Assembly (NCBI GenBank): GCA_910578185.1
Contig: CAJTPN010000004.1
Location: 9,483 to 73,482, forward strand
DNA: 64,000 nucleotides
Reading direction: 5' to 3'
DNA from: an uncultured Acetatifactor sp.
GTDB taxonomy: Bacteria; Bacillota; Clostridia; Lachnospirales; Lachnospiraceae
The notes beneath the pieces were generated by a model, which saw nothing but the letters and a program-made list of their open reading frames with translations, did not search any database and had not been told where the DNA came from. Made by a program: the position numbers and the translations under genes. Positions 1-7,695 of the stretch are shown here, one piece after another; position 1 is the stretch's first letter; each line of letters opens with the position of its first letter.

Positions 1-909
1 CCCAGCCATTACCACGGTCAGCATGAGAAACAAGATACCAATTCCCCCGCAGACCAGTCCGCTTCCTACCAGTGCCATCCCAACCCAAGGATTTGAAAAT
101 GTGCACAGAAACCCGACCACAACAAATACCACACATGCCACTAGCATGGCTAAAAACACCGCTCCACAGGCAACTATCACCCCAAACCAGCAGGCAAACA
201 CACCAAGCACCGCCCCTAAAATTCCAGCAGCCGCTCCGATAACGCCACCGATTAGCCCCAGCCATATGGGACAGGTAAACAGCAACACTACTACCAGAAG
301 CGCCACAGCCCATCCTGGCATCTCCCATTTAGTAAGACGCCCTTTCTTCCATACAGATCTTCCCGACGTTTCCCAAGTTGTGTCTGTGTTCTTTGCAGAT
401 CCTCCGCCCCCGTTTTCAGCGGTTGCCCCACCGAAAGAATTGGCCCTATTTTCGGTTCCGAAAGCGGAATTGGTACCTTCCTCCCCAAATGTCAGCCTGA
501 TACTTTGAGCTCCGGAAGTCATATCGGTGTTTTCACCTCCAAATGACATACTGGCGCTTTGCGCTCCGTTAGTCACATTGGTGTTTTCACTTCCAAATGC
601 CGTATCGGAGCTTTCGGTATCTTCACTTCCGGACGCCTCCTGGGTTTCCTTTCCATATTCTATAACCGCTCTGTCGGAAGCCAGCGCCTTTCTGGTTTTT
701 CCCTCTCCGTAACCGCTGCCTGGTAAATCTCTTTTAATATTCTCCGCCACCCGGGCAGGATTGCCAAGCGCCTTGATAACCGCCTGTTCATTCTCCACAC
801 CGGCATCGTCAAAGTAATCGTTATAATATTGTAATGCTTCATCCCGCTCCATAGGAGATATTCCCTGCAGGAGCCTTTCCAATTGCCGCATAAAATCTGC
901 TCTGTTCAT
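1..909 (-). CDS. DUF1700-family membrane protein, partial (3' end outside window)
   Basis: The frame is open from an ATG at 909 to the first base of the window, giving 303 codons with no stop, so the C-terminus is missing. Residues 1 to about 62 are the charged helical N-terminus typical of DUF1700 proteins (starts MNRADFMRQLERLL). Residues about 75-195 are a low-complexity Gly/Ser/Thr/Asn linker with repeated phrases such as FGSENTNVTNGAQS and FGGENTDMTSGAQS. Long Val/Leu/Gly/Ala hydrophobic segments follow from about residue 200. The ATG overlaps the TGA of the upstream PadR gene (ATGA), so the two are translationally coupled. In this family the PadR repressor usually controls the membrane partner. 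No enzymatic role can be assigned. The family call comes from recognising the N-terminus and the context. Confidence 0.75.
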   Translation of the reverse strand, partial: MNRADFMRQLERLLQGISPMERDEALQYYNDYFDDAGVENEQAVIKALGNPARVAENIKRDLPGSGYGEGKTRKALASDRAVIEYGKETQEASGSEDTESSDTAFGSENTNVTNGAQSASMSFGGENTDMTSGAQSIRLTFGEEGTNSAFGTENRANSFGGATAENGGGGSAKNTDTTWETSGRSVWKKGRLTKWEMPGWAVALLVVVLLFTCPIWLGLIGGVIGAAAGILGAVLGVFACWFGVIVACGAVFLAMLVACVVFVVVGFLCTFSNPWVGMALVGSGLVCGGIGILFLMLTVVMAG

Positions 910-1229
910 GCTTTCATCCTCCCTTCGAACAGCCCTGTAACTTTGTCCGCGTATTTACGCCATTCGCTTTCATATAATCGTAATTGTGCCCAGCCCCTGC
1001 TGGTAACCTTGTAATAGCGTCGGTTTCTGCCTGCACACTCCATGTCATAAATCTCAAGACAATCATCCTTCTGCAGTCTGCGCAGCACCGGATACAGCGT
1101 GGATTCCGACAATTCTATGACCTGCCGCACCTCCTGGGTAATCTTGTACCCATAGGTTCCCTCAGGCTCCATGGACACCACAGCCAGCACAATCGCATCC
1201 AAAAGCGCGGCACCTGTATTAAATACCAT
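906..1229 (-). CDS. PadR-family transcriptional regulator
   Basis: A 107-residue winged-helix DNA-binding protein. The PadR signature is visible: GTYGYKITQEV, then SESTLYPVLRRLQKDDCLE, then GRNRRYYKVTSRGWAQL. Length is normal for the short PadR-s2 type. It is first in a two-gene unit and overlaps the DUF1700 gene by 4 bp. Upstream lies very AT-rich DNA with two identical 14-bp palindromes, good candidates for autoregulatory operators. PadR proteins commonly repress their own operon and are released by small ligands or envelope stress; the ligand is unknown here. Confidence 0.9.
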   Translation of the reverse strand: MVFNTGAALLDAIVLAVVSMEPEGTYGYKITQEVRQVIELSESTLYPVLRRLQKDDCLEIYDMECAGRNRRYYKVTSRGWAQLRLYESEWRKYADKVTGLFEGRMKA

Positions 1230-1285
1230 CCCATCGCCCCTTCTCTTTGTATTAGAATGCCTCTTTCACATAACACTATATTTTT

Positions 1286-1349
1286 ATATAATATTATATG
1301 CCATATAGCATTGATTGATGATACTACTATACAATATATAATATTATAT
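1286..1349. promoter_or_regulatory. Twin 14-bp palindromes upstream of PadR (putative operators)
   Basis: The perfect palindrome ATATAATATTATAT occurs at 1286-1299 and again at 1336-1349, exactly 50 bp apart, each followed by G. They lie 57-120 bp upstream of the PadR start. PadR operators are typically AT-rich dyads, so these are likely binding sites, though AT-richness alone also favours promoter elements here. A related palindrome, ATTATATAAT, sits at 63989-63998 upstream of the second PadR gene. Confidence 0.5.
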
Positions 1350-1435
1350 GTCAATATCTGTTTTAAAAATTTGATAAGGAAAATATACAAAGACAAAAGG
1401 CAGACATCAAGGCTTGATTACTGTGTTGGGAGACC

Positions 1436-1465
1436 AAAAAAAGCGGTGCATGAATCATGCGCCGC
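1436..1465 (-). terminator. Rho-independent terminator of the GH13 gene
   Basis: Read on the minus strand, the stem GCGGCGCATG / CATGCACCGC has one mismatch and a 3-nt loop, and runs into seven T residues. It lies 66 bp past the stop of the GH13 amylase and insulates it from the PadR unit. The rest of 1230-1531 is the AT-rich PadR promoter region; no gene is seen there. Confidence 0.85.
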
Positions 1466-1531
1466 CAAAAAAGGTTGTCACATCGTTACATTTCTAATCA
1501 TTAATGCGCCCCTCTGTCTCTTTTTTCAGTT

Positions 1532-2845
1532 TCAACGTTCCATCTTCCAGAAAAAAGCACTGCAGGCAGGCAGAGTGCTGCCGCCGCCAAAATCATGTTT
1601 TTCTCCGCTGATCAAATCAACCGCCATGCCACAGCCGGCATCAAAATGGGCCACAAAATCATTATCATCCGCATTGATTGCCACCAATACCCTCTCCTGT
1701 TCCGTACGCCTTTCAAAAATACATTGCTTATTGGTCAGCAAAACCGAACGGAAGCTTCCATAATTCAGGGCGTTCGATCCCCTTTTTGCGGCACTCAACT
1801 TACTGATCCACTCTGTAAGTTCATTCCACACAGGCGCTTCAAAAGAAGGGCGCAGCGCAGGATCTCCCTGGCATTTCTCGGCCTTTGTCCCCCATTCGCT
1901 TCCATAATATACGCAGGGAATTCCAGGCATGCCAAAAGCCAGCGCGTAGATAAGCGGCAGGTGTTTCTCATTGGACAGCACGCTGGCCACCCTGGTCACA
2001 TCATGGTTATCCACAAAAGACAACAAATGCTTTCCCTTGTAAAGCGTCCAGTTTTCCGGCCCAAACTGCCGCAGCAGGGAATGAATGATCTCAAACATAT
2101 TCATGCTGTTAAAGCTGCTGAACAAACCCTTATAGCATTCATAATTTGTGGCGGAATGCAGCATACTGTCATTCATCAGACGATTATAATCTCCGTGCAG
2201 CATCTCGCCCACCAGGAAAAAATCCTCCTTCAAGCCATTGGTAAAGCTGCGAAGTCTGCGGACAAATCCCTCGTCCAGACAATAAGCCACATCCAGCCGC
2301 AAACCGTCGATCCCGAATTCCTCCACCCAAAATCTCACACTGTCCAGAAGATAATTAACAACATCCTCGTTGTGCAGATTCAGTTTCACCAAATCATAAT
2401 TTCCTTCCCAGCCCTCATACCACAGACCGTCATTATAGTTGGAATTACCGTCAAAGGCAATTCGTCCGAACCAATTTACATAAGGGGACGCCTGACGATT
2501 CCGCAGCACATCCTGAAACGGACCAAAGCCCCGTCCCACATGGTTGAATACACCGTCCAATACCACCCGTATACCATTTTCATGTAACGCGTCGCATACC
2601 TCTTTCAAATCCTGGTTCGTTCCCAGCCGCACATCAACTTTCCGGTAATCCCTTGTGTTGTAGCCATGGGTATCCGACTCAAAAAGCGGTGAAAAATAAA
2701 TTGCGTCGATTCCCAGCTTCTTCATATGGGGAATCCAATCCATCACCTTTAAAATACGATGCTCCAACACACCGTCATTTTCAAAAGGCGCTCCCCCAAA
2801 ACCCAAGGGATAAATTTGATAAAAAACACTTTCATATGCCCACAT
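1532..2845 (-). CDS. GH13-family alpha-amylase / maltodextrin hydrolase, cytoplasmic
   Basis: A 437-residue (beta/alpha)8 glycosidase acting on alpha-1,4-glucan oligosaccharides. GH13 motifs run in order: I, DGVFNH (97-102); II, GLRLDVA with nucleophile D185; III, GEML with acid/base E214; IV, FVDNHD with D282. There is no signal peptide, so it acts in the cytosol on imported maltodextrins. The short length and absence of an extra N-terminal domain fit a compact maltogenic or oligo-glucosidase subfamily; exact specificity is not readable. It is monocistronic, with its own terminator. The start is preceded by AGGAGG within a leader motif (ACTGGAATAGGAG type) found at three other genes of the window, here in the variant GAACTGGAATAGGAGG. 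Confidence 0.93.
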   Translation of the reverse strand: MWAYESVFYQIYPLGFGGAPFENDGVLEHRILKVMDWIPHMKKLGIDAIYFSPLFESDTHGYNTRDYRKVDVRLGTNQDLKEVCDALHENGIRVVLDGVFNHVGRGFGPFQDVLRNRQASPYVNWFGRIAFDGNSNYNDGLWYEGWEGNYDLVKLNLHNEDVVNYLLDSVRFWVEEFGIDGLRLDVAYCLDEGFVRRLRSFTNGLKEDFFLVGEMLHGDYNRLMNDSMLHSATNYECYKGLFSSFNSMNMFEIIHSLLRQFGPENWTLYKGKHLLSFVDNHDVTRVASVLSNEKHLPLIYALAFGMPGIPCVYYGSEWGTKAEKCQGDPALRPSFEAPVWNELTEWISKLSAAKRGSNALNYGSFRSVLLTNKQCIFERRTEQERVLVAINADDNDFVAHFDAGCGMAVDLISGEKHDFGGGSTLPACSAFFWKMER

Positions 2846-2853
2846 ACGCTTTT

Positions 2854-2875
2854 CCTCCTATTCCAGTTCTGTTTC
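2854..2875 (-). repeat. Recurring RBS leader motif, copy 1 (GH13)
   Basis: On the minus strand this reads GAACTGGAATAGGAGG plus flanking bases and contains the Shine-Dalgarno of the GH13 gene. It matches the leader at 63566-63587 at all but one of 22 positions. Shorter versions occur at 31811-31827 and 56136-56151. Confidence 0.7.
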
Positions 2876-2902
2876 GAGACTGGGTTTTTTTCTTGCTCCG
2901 TC

Positions 2903-2920
2903 ATGCGCCCTTGGGCGCAT
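2903..2920. promoter_or_regulatory. Perfect 18-bp palindrome upstream of GH13
   Basis: ATGCGCCC TT GGGCGCAT forms a perfect dyad 58 bp upstream of the amylase start. It is not followed by a T-run on either strand, so a terminator role is unlikely. It could be an operator or a leader hairpin in the 5' untranslated region. It does not fit the cre consensus. Confidence 0.4.
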
Positions 2921-3043
2921 TGTTCACAACAGTACCCCCTTGAGCTTTCGTTTTGGATCCGTTTTTATAGTTCCAATCCACTCTTCGCTTCCGCACCATT
3001 GTTGACCAATCTGGTACTAAAAGGGCTTTTTTTCCATGTCCAT

Positions 3044-3122
3044 TGTGGATAACTTGATTCAAATGTCATTTTTGTGAAGAATTTAATCAAAGAAATCCAC
3101 TAAATCCACAGAGTTATCCACA
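3044..3122. promoter_or_regulatory. Pair of perfect DnaA boxes in opposite orientation
   Basis: TGTGGATAA (3044-3052) is the exact complement of TTATCCACA, which itself occurs at 3114-3122. A weaker copy, AAATCCACA, is at 3102-3110. The consensus is the established DnaA box. This lies in the 452-bp gap between the GH13 start and the helicase stop, with no dnaA, dnaN or other origin genes in view. The gap otherwise holds the GH13 upstream region and no ORF of note. A DnaA-titrating or regulatory site is inferred. Confidence 0.45.
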
Positions 3123-3297
3123 TTTACACAACTGTCATTTTACCATAACTTCTCTGTCATTTCCATCTTTTTCAAAAAAACTTTTCTTATTTGCGTCCAT
3201 CCCTTTAACCAAACAGTCAAATGGCAGCTTTAAACGCAAAGCACAGGCATGAAAAACCCGGGCCGAGGATAAATTTCAAATATAATCCCCCTTAAGT

Positions 3298-6009
3298 CTA
3301 AAGCCATTCGTCCCAGAAGCGCTCCACTCTCCTGGCAACCGTATGCACCGTCACGGCGTCAAAGGTTTCCCACTCTCTCGGGAAGAGTCTGCGATAGGCA
3401 AACTGTAGAAAGCGCTCGTCCAACAGTGCAATGACACCCACATCCTCCACTGTGCGTATCACACGTCCGGCAGCCTGTAAGACCTTGTTCATGCCGGGAT
3501 ATCGATACGCATAGTCAAAACCACTCTCCCCGTTCTCATCAAAGTACCCCTTGAGAATCTCCCTTTCATCGCATACAAGCGGCAAACCTGTTCCTACAAT
3601 TATTGCGCCTATCAGACTGTCGTTTTTCAGGTCAATACCCTCACTGAAAATTCCTCCAAGAACACAGAACCCTATTAGAGTATGTTCTTCCTCTTCTACA
3701 TCCATGGCTATCCCTTCCATCCCCTTTAGAACACTTTCCCTTTGTTCTCCTCGAAATTTTGCCAAAAACGCTTCCCGTTCATCCTCTCCCATGGACTCGC
3801 CCTGAATCATGCACTCTCTCTCCTGTGCTCCAAACTTCCCAGTATACGCCTCATATATAATCCTCAGGAAGGCGTAAGAAGGACAAAAAACTATATAATT
3901 TCCATGGCGGTTTTTCACAATCTCCTCTATATAGCGGGCAATATTGTCATATTCTTCCTGAGAGCGCCTGGTATACTTGCTGGTCACGTCGCTGGCGATA
4001 AGCAGCGCTCTTTTGGCGGGATTAAAGATGGTCTGCGCGTAAACCTCGTAATCTTCCCCATCCCCTCCAAGCAGTTTCTTGTAATACTGTATGGGGAGGA
4101 AAGTTGCCGAAAAGAGAATGGTGCTGCGCCCCCGCTGCATACAGTTTTTCAGATTCTCCCTTGGATTCACACAAAACAGCTTGACCTGAAAGCTTCCGTC
4201 CTCCCACAGTTTGGTATATCTGACATAATTTTCATCCATCAGATCATAAATGTATAAAAAATGGCTGATTTCAAAATAAAAGTCCAACAGCGATTCCCGT
4301 ATGGGGCTATTCCCATGCTCCTGTTCCGTCAGATAATCATTTGTCAAAGCATGAAGATGCAAAAGACTTTGCACAAACACCTCCATACTGTCCACAATCC
4401 TGCACCGCTCACACTCCCTTTTCAACGCCAGAAGTTCCTGATTACATTTCTCCAACTGCCAGATTAGCTTCCCCTCATCCCCGCTTCCCCATATGGCTTC
4501 ATGATCGCTCTGTTCCTCCTCATTTGCCTGACGCAGGTTTCCAGTTTCTGACACGTCCGTCAAATCCTGTGTCGTTTTTCTTGTCATTTCCAATTTCATT
4601 TGTCCGTCAACATCAGTATTTTTCTTGCTTTTCTTACGTTCTGACACACATATCTCTTTTATCTCCTTTAGCAAATCCGTAAACTGTTCTTTCCATAACG
4701 CGGCACTATACATCTCCCTGCCTCGCTCCAATAAATTATGTGCTTCGTCAATGAGAAAAATGTAATTTCTGGAATTTTCTCCAAAGAAACGCCTTAAATA
4801 GATATGGGGATCAAACAGGTAATTATAATCACAGATAATAGCGTCCGCGTAGAGACTCATATCCAGACACATCTCAAAGGGACAGACCTGATGTTTCCGG
4901 GCATATTCCTCGATTTTCTCCCGGCTGAAACACTCCTCCATGGTAAGCAAGTCATAGACCGCCTCGTTGATACGGTCGTAATGCCCTCTGGCAAAAGGAC
5001 AGAACTCCGGATTACAATCCGTCTTCTCCATAAAACATATCTTTTCCTTTGCGGTCAGTATGACACTTTTCAGTCGCAGCCCTTTTTTGCGAAGAAGATT
5101 CAAAGTATCCTCCGCCACAGTGCGGGTAATCGTCTTGGCCGTCAAATAAAACAGTTTATCTCCCATTCCCTTTCCCATGGCCTGCACCGCCGGATATATG
5201 GTGGAAATTGTTTTCCCCACGCCGGTGGGCGCCTCTAAAAAAAGCTTTTTCTTATGGTATATGGTCTTGTACACATTTGCCGCGAGTTCTTTCTGCCCTG
5301 CCCTGTACGGAAACGGAAAAGCCAAACCTTCTATGGAGGTCTGCCGGATCCCCCGCCATTCCCAATCATAGTCCGCCCACTTTCTAAACGCCGACAACAA
5401 GTCTCCAAACCATTCCTCCAATTCTTTCATAGTATAGTTCTGATAAAAATAACGAAGTTCCTCGGAATACAGATTGCAATAGGTCATTCGTACTTGCACC
5501 TGCGTCAATTCCTGGGAGATTCCAAACATATATGCATAACACTTTGCCTGTGCCAAATGCAGCGTCACGGGTTCTCTCATTTTAGCCAGTTCATGATAAG
5601 TTCCTTTGATTTCGTCAATGATAACCTGATCCTTTTGATGAATAATGCCATCCGCACGTCCCTCCACCACCAGAAGATATCCCTTCTCAGCAGAAATATA
5701 TTTCAAAGGCACTTCGGCCTGATACTCACTTCCCATGCGCCGCTGAATCATTCGGTGAATTCTGCCGCCCTCCTGCATGGCATTGTCAGGAGCGCCTTGA
5801 TGATGATTTTCAATATCCCCATGACGCAGAATGAATTCCACCAATCCTCTCACCGAAATATGAATTTCTCCAGGCAATGCCTTTTTGCTTTTCTCAGTTT
5901 TTACTTCCAACGCAACCTCCTGTTTTCTGCCATCCCCGTTACTCCTACGCTCCCGGAATCCTTCCTTGGAAATCTTTCCGCATCTGTCTTCCAGCCCGTC
6001 TACTTTCAT
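3298..6009 (-). CDS. DinG/XPD-type ATP-dependent DNA helicase with N-terminal PD-(D/E)XK nuclease
   Basis: A 903-residue superfamily 2 helicase. Residues about 45-210 carry a RecB/Cas4-like nuclease fold: GRADG (D120), DEIKG (E133, K135) and QAKCY (Q154, Y158, the QxxxY motif). The helicase core follows, with Walker A PTGVGKT (261-267), four Cys of an iron-sulphur cluster region (CFMEKTDC, then CPFA, later CPFEMC), DEAH in IDEAHNLL, and the C-terminal motif QAAGRVIRT. DinG/XPD enzymes unwind 5'-to-3' and act in repair and on unusual DNA structures. The nuclease residues look intact, so this may both unwind and cut. The start at 6009 follows a strong AGGAGGGGG. It stands alone between terminators, with a possible DnaA-box region downstream. 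Confidence 0.88.
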   Translation of the reverse strand: MKVDGLEDRCGKISKEGFRERRSNGDGRKQEVALEVKTEKSKKALPGEIHISVRGLVEFILRHGDIENHHQGAPDNAMQEGGRIHRMIQRRMGSEYQAEVPLKYISAEKGYLLVVEGRADGIIHQKDQVIIDEIKGTYHELAKMREPVTLHLAQAKCYAYMFGISQELTQVQVRMTYCNLYSEELRYFYQNYTMKELEEWFGDLLSAFRKWADYDWEWRGIRQTSIEGLAFPFPYRAGQKELAANVYKTIYHKKKLFLEAPTGVGKTISTIYPAVQAMGKGMGDKLFYLTAKTITRTVAEDTLNLLRKKGLRLKSVILTAKEKICFMEKTDCNPEFCPFARGHYDRINEAVYDLLTMEECFSREKIEEYARKHQVCPFEMCLDMSLYADAIICDYNYLFDPHIYLRRFFGENSRNYIFLIDEAHNLLERGREMYSAALWKEQFTDLLKEIKEICVSERKKSKKNTDVDGQMKLEMTRKTTQDLTDVSETGNLRQANEEEQSDHEAIWGSGDEGKLIWQLEKCNQELLALKRECERCRIVDSMEVFVQSLLHLHALTNDYLTEQEHGNSPIRESLLDFYFEISHFLYIYDLMDENYVRYTKLWEDGSFQVKLFCVNPRENLKNCMQRGRSTILFSATFLPIQYYKKLLGGDGEDYEVYAQTIFNPAKRALLIASDVTSKYTRRSQEEYDNIARYIEEIVKNRHGNYIVFCPSYAFLRIIYEAYTGKFGAQERECMIQGESMGEDEREAFLAKFRGEQRESVLKGMEGIAMDVEEEEHTLIGFCVLGGIFSEGIDLKNDSLIGAIIVGTGLPLVCDEREILKGYFDENGESGFDYAYRYPGMNKVLQAAGRVIRTVEDVGVIALLDERFLQFAYRRLFPREWETFDAVTVHTVARRVERFWDEWL

Positions 6010-6151
6010 CCGCTCCCCCTCCTGTGATTTGTATCTCCCATATATGCCTCTTCATCCGTTTCAGCAAATTCATAATCACCTGGCAAAATCATACAAAATA
6101 AATCCGCAAAAGCGCTTCAGCCAAACATACCGGGCACTTTATCCCTTAAAA

Positions 6152-6189
6152 CACAAAACTCCCTATGCAGACAACACTGACATAGGGAG
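6152..6189 (-). terminator. Terminator of the HPr-like gene
   Basis: On the minus strand a perfect 9-bp stem (CTCCCTATG / CATAGGGAG, 13-nt loop) runs into TTTTGTGTTTT. It lies about 100 bp after the stop of the HPr-like gene and upstream of the helicase gene. Confidence 0.75.
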
Positions 6190-6289
6190 CAGATATTTTT
6201 GATTTAAGACAGTCAACTTATAGCTATAGGACGGATCCACCCATAGAACAAACTACAAGGATTCTTGGCTGCAAATTTTCCATCAGGAA

Positions 6290-6514
6290 TCAGCATGCAA
6301 CGGCATACTTCTTCAGCAATTCTTCCAACTCATTATTAAATCCATCATAGGATACTTTCAACGGTTTGCGGAAATCTAAGCCATACACTCCCAAAAAGGA
6401 CTTCGCATCAACCACATATCTATTATAGGAAATGTCGATGTCAAAATCACATTTTGAAGTTACGTCCACAAAGTGCTGAACATCTTCTTGTGTCAAATGA
6501 ATTGTCTTAACCAT
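6290..6514 (-). CDS. HPr-like protein without the phosphorylatable His (Crh-like)
   Basis: A 74-residue protein. From SKCDFDI to DAKSFLGVYGL it aligns by eye without gaps to the HPr phosphocarrier region SK...NLKSIMGVMSL. The regulatory Ser (Ser46 of HPr) is kept as S39. The active-site segment LHARP is LTQED here, so the His phosphorylated by enzyme I is Thr8 and the adjacent Arg is Glu. A protein that keeps Ser46 but not His15 recalls Crh of Bacillus, a corepressor of CcpA rather than a sugar-transport phosphocarrier; this role is inferred. The ATG at 6514 is chosen over the upstream one at 6544 because GGAAGG sits at proper spacing. It is monocistronic, with its own promoter and terminator. 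Confidence 0.7.
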   Translation of the reverse strand: MVKTIHLTQEDVQHFVDVTSKCDFDIDISYNRYVVDAKSFLGVYGLDFRKPLKVSYDGFNNELEELLKKYAVAC

Positions 6515-6573
6515 TTCAACCTTCCTTTCCGGTGCGTAACGCATCTTTAAATTATTGGTCTCTACAATTTACC

Positions 6574-6601
6574 ATTATATCCAGAAAAAGCAAAATGTAA
6601 A
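6574..6601 (-). promoter_or_regulatory. SigA-type promoter of the HPr-like gene
   Basis: On the minus strand the -35 TTTACA (6596-6601), a 16-bp spacer and a perfect -10 TATAAT (6574-6579) lie about 60 bp upstream of the ATG. Confidence 0.65.
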
Positions 6602-6641
6602 GTAATTTTTTTTTAACTTTTCTTAAGGATAGCTAAAAAAA

Positions 6642-7514
6642 TTAACTTGGCCTTGTTCGGGAAGGCGATATGCCATAGCGTTTTTTAAACAGTTTGCTGA
6701 AGTGATATGCGTCATCATAACCCACCAATGCGGCAATCTCCTGGATGCTTCCCTCATATCCACCCTCTAAGAGCTCCTTTGCCTTCTCCAGCCGGATATT
6801 GATCAAATGCCGAATAGGCGTATCACCTGTCTCGCTCTTGAATATCCTGGAAATATAAAAAGGACTTAAATACATGTTCTCCGCAATCTGATCCAATGAG
6901 ATTTTCTCGTTATAATGATCCTCAAAATAATTGACGATCTGCTCCACCACATACTTTTTGTTGGCAGATTCAAAGGCGTAGCCGCTCTTTTTCTCCAAGG
7001 GTTCGCACTGCTCCCGAAGTACGAACAACAACATCTGAATCAGATACGCCTTCAACATAAAATAACGCCCCTGCCTGCACGCTGCTTTTTCCGCTTCCAT
7101 AGAAGAACATATTTTAAAAAGCCTCTGACGCAGATCCCCTGTGGTGTGCAGTACATACGCCTCGCCTGACACCGGCAGAAAATTTGCAGGATAGCCAGAT
7201 ATCCTGATATCTGAAAAACCCACAAAAAATTCCGTGGTAGGCAGCTCCACATCCGGACAGCATAATGCCTGATGACGGACGCCGGGATTAAAGATGATCA
7301 AATCCCCCTCCGAAACAGAATATATACTTTCTTCTATCCGATACTTTCCAACACCGGATAAGATAAAAGCCATTTCCAAAAAGTCATGACTATGATAGCT
7401 GTCCTCCTCCTTGTCCTTCCTCCTTGTTCCCTTCCATGTAAACAAAAAGGTCGGATCCATTTCTTCTATATTAATGTCTTTTGGGAAACACGTCTCACTA
7501 CCTTTTATTTCCAT
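6642..7514 (-). CDS. AraC-family transcriptional regulator with cupin sensor
   Basis: 290 residues. The N-terminal half (about 20-120) has cupin-like strands (YHSHDFLEMAFILSGVGKY, then EGDLIIFNPGVRHQ) of the sugar-sensing type. The C-terminal 100 residues hold both AraC helix-turn-helix units, ISLDQIAENMYLSPFYISRI and SIQEIAALVGYDDAYHFSKL, ending with the family phrase FKKRYGISPS. It is divergent from the two-gene ABC exporter, with an inverted repeat between them, so it probably controls that exporter. The ligand is unknown. Confidence 0.9.
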   Translation of the reverse strand: MEIKGSETCFPKDINIEEMDPTFLFTWKGTRRKDKEEDSYHSHDFLEMAFILSGVGKYRIEESIYSVSEGDLIIFNPGVRHQALCCPDVELPTTEFFVGFSDIRISGYPANFLPVSGEAYVLHTTGDLRQRLFKICSSMEAEKAACRQGRYFMLKAYLIQMLLFVLREQCEPLEKKSGYAFESANKKYVVEQIVNYFEDHYNEKISLDQIAENMYLSPFYISRIFKSETGDTPIRHLINIRLEKAKELLEGGYEGSIQEIAALVGYDDAYHFSKLFKKRYGISPSRTRPS

Positions 7515-7615
7515 GTTAAATCCTCCGCCTGCCGCTTTTTGTATCCCCTATTGTAATCGCTTTCCGGAGAAAAGTAAACCACAAAATCTTCCATCAACGG
7601 TGCAAGATATTCCAT

Positions 7616-7645
7616 TTCATTTTATCCCCCAAAAAGTAAAATGAA
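7616..7645. promoter_or_regulatory. 9-bp inverted repeat in the AraC / ABC exporter intergenic region
   Basis: TTCATTTTA (7616-7624) and TAAAATGAA (7637-7645) are perfect arms 12 bp apart in the divergent promoter region, about 50 bp before the exporter start. It may be an operator for the AraC regulator or a leader hairpin. Confidence 0.45.
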
Positions 7646-7695
7646 GGGTGCATCGCCCTTTAAAATGAGAACGGGCGTGCAGGGAGGATATACAA

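Noticed and set aside
1115..1396. 93-codon minus-strand frame over the PadR promoter
   Set aside because: It runs through AT-rich regulatory DNA and into PadR in another frame; composition is not protein-like.
1595..2587. Plus-strand open frame of 330 codons opposite the GH13 gene
   Set aside because: The GH13 catalytic motifs are on the minus strand; the opposite frame has no protein-like pattern.
3044..3122. DnaA-box pair as the chromosomal origin
   Set aside because: Only two perfect boxes, no long DnaA cluster and no dnaA, dnaN, recF, gyrB or rpmH nearby.
3298..6009. Helicase-nuclease as a CRISPR-associated DinG or Cas4
   Set aside because: There is no array or other cas gene in the window, and the gene stands alone between terminators.
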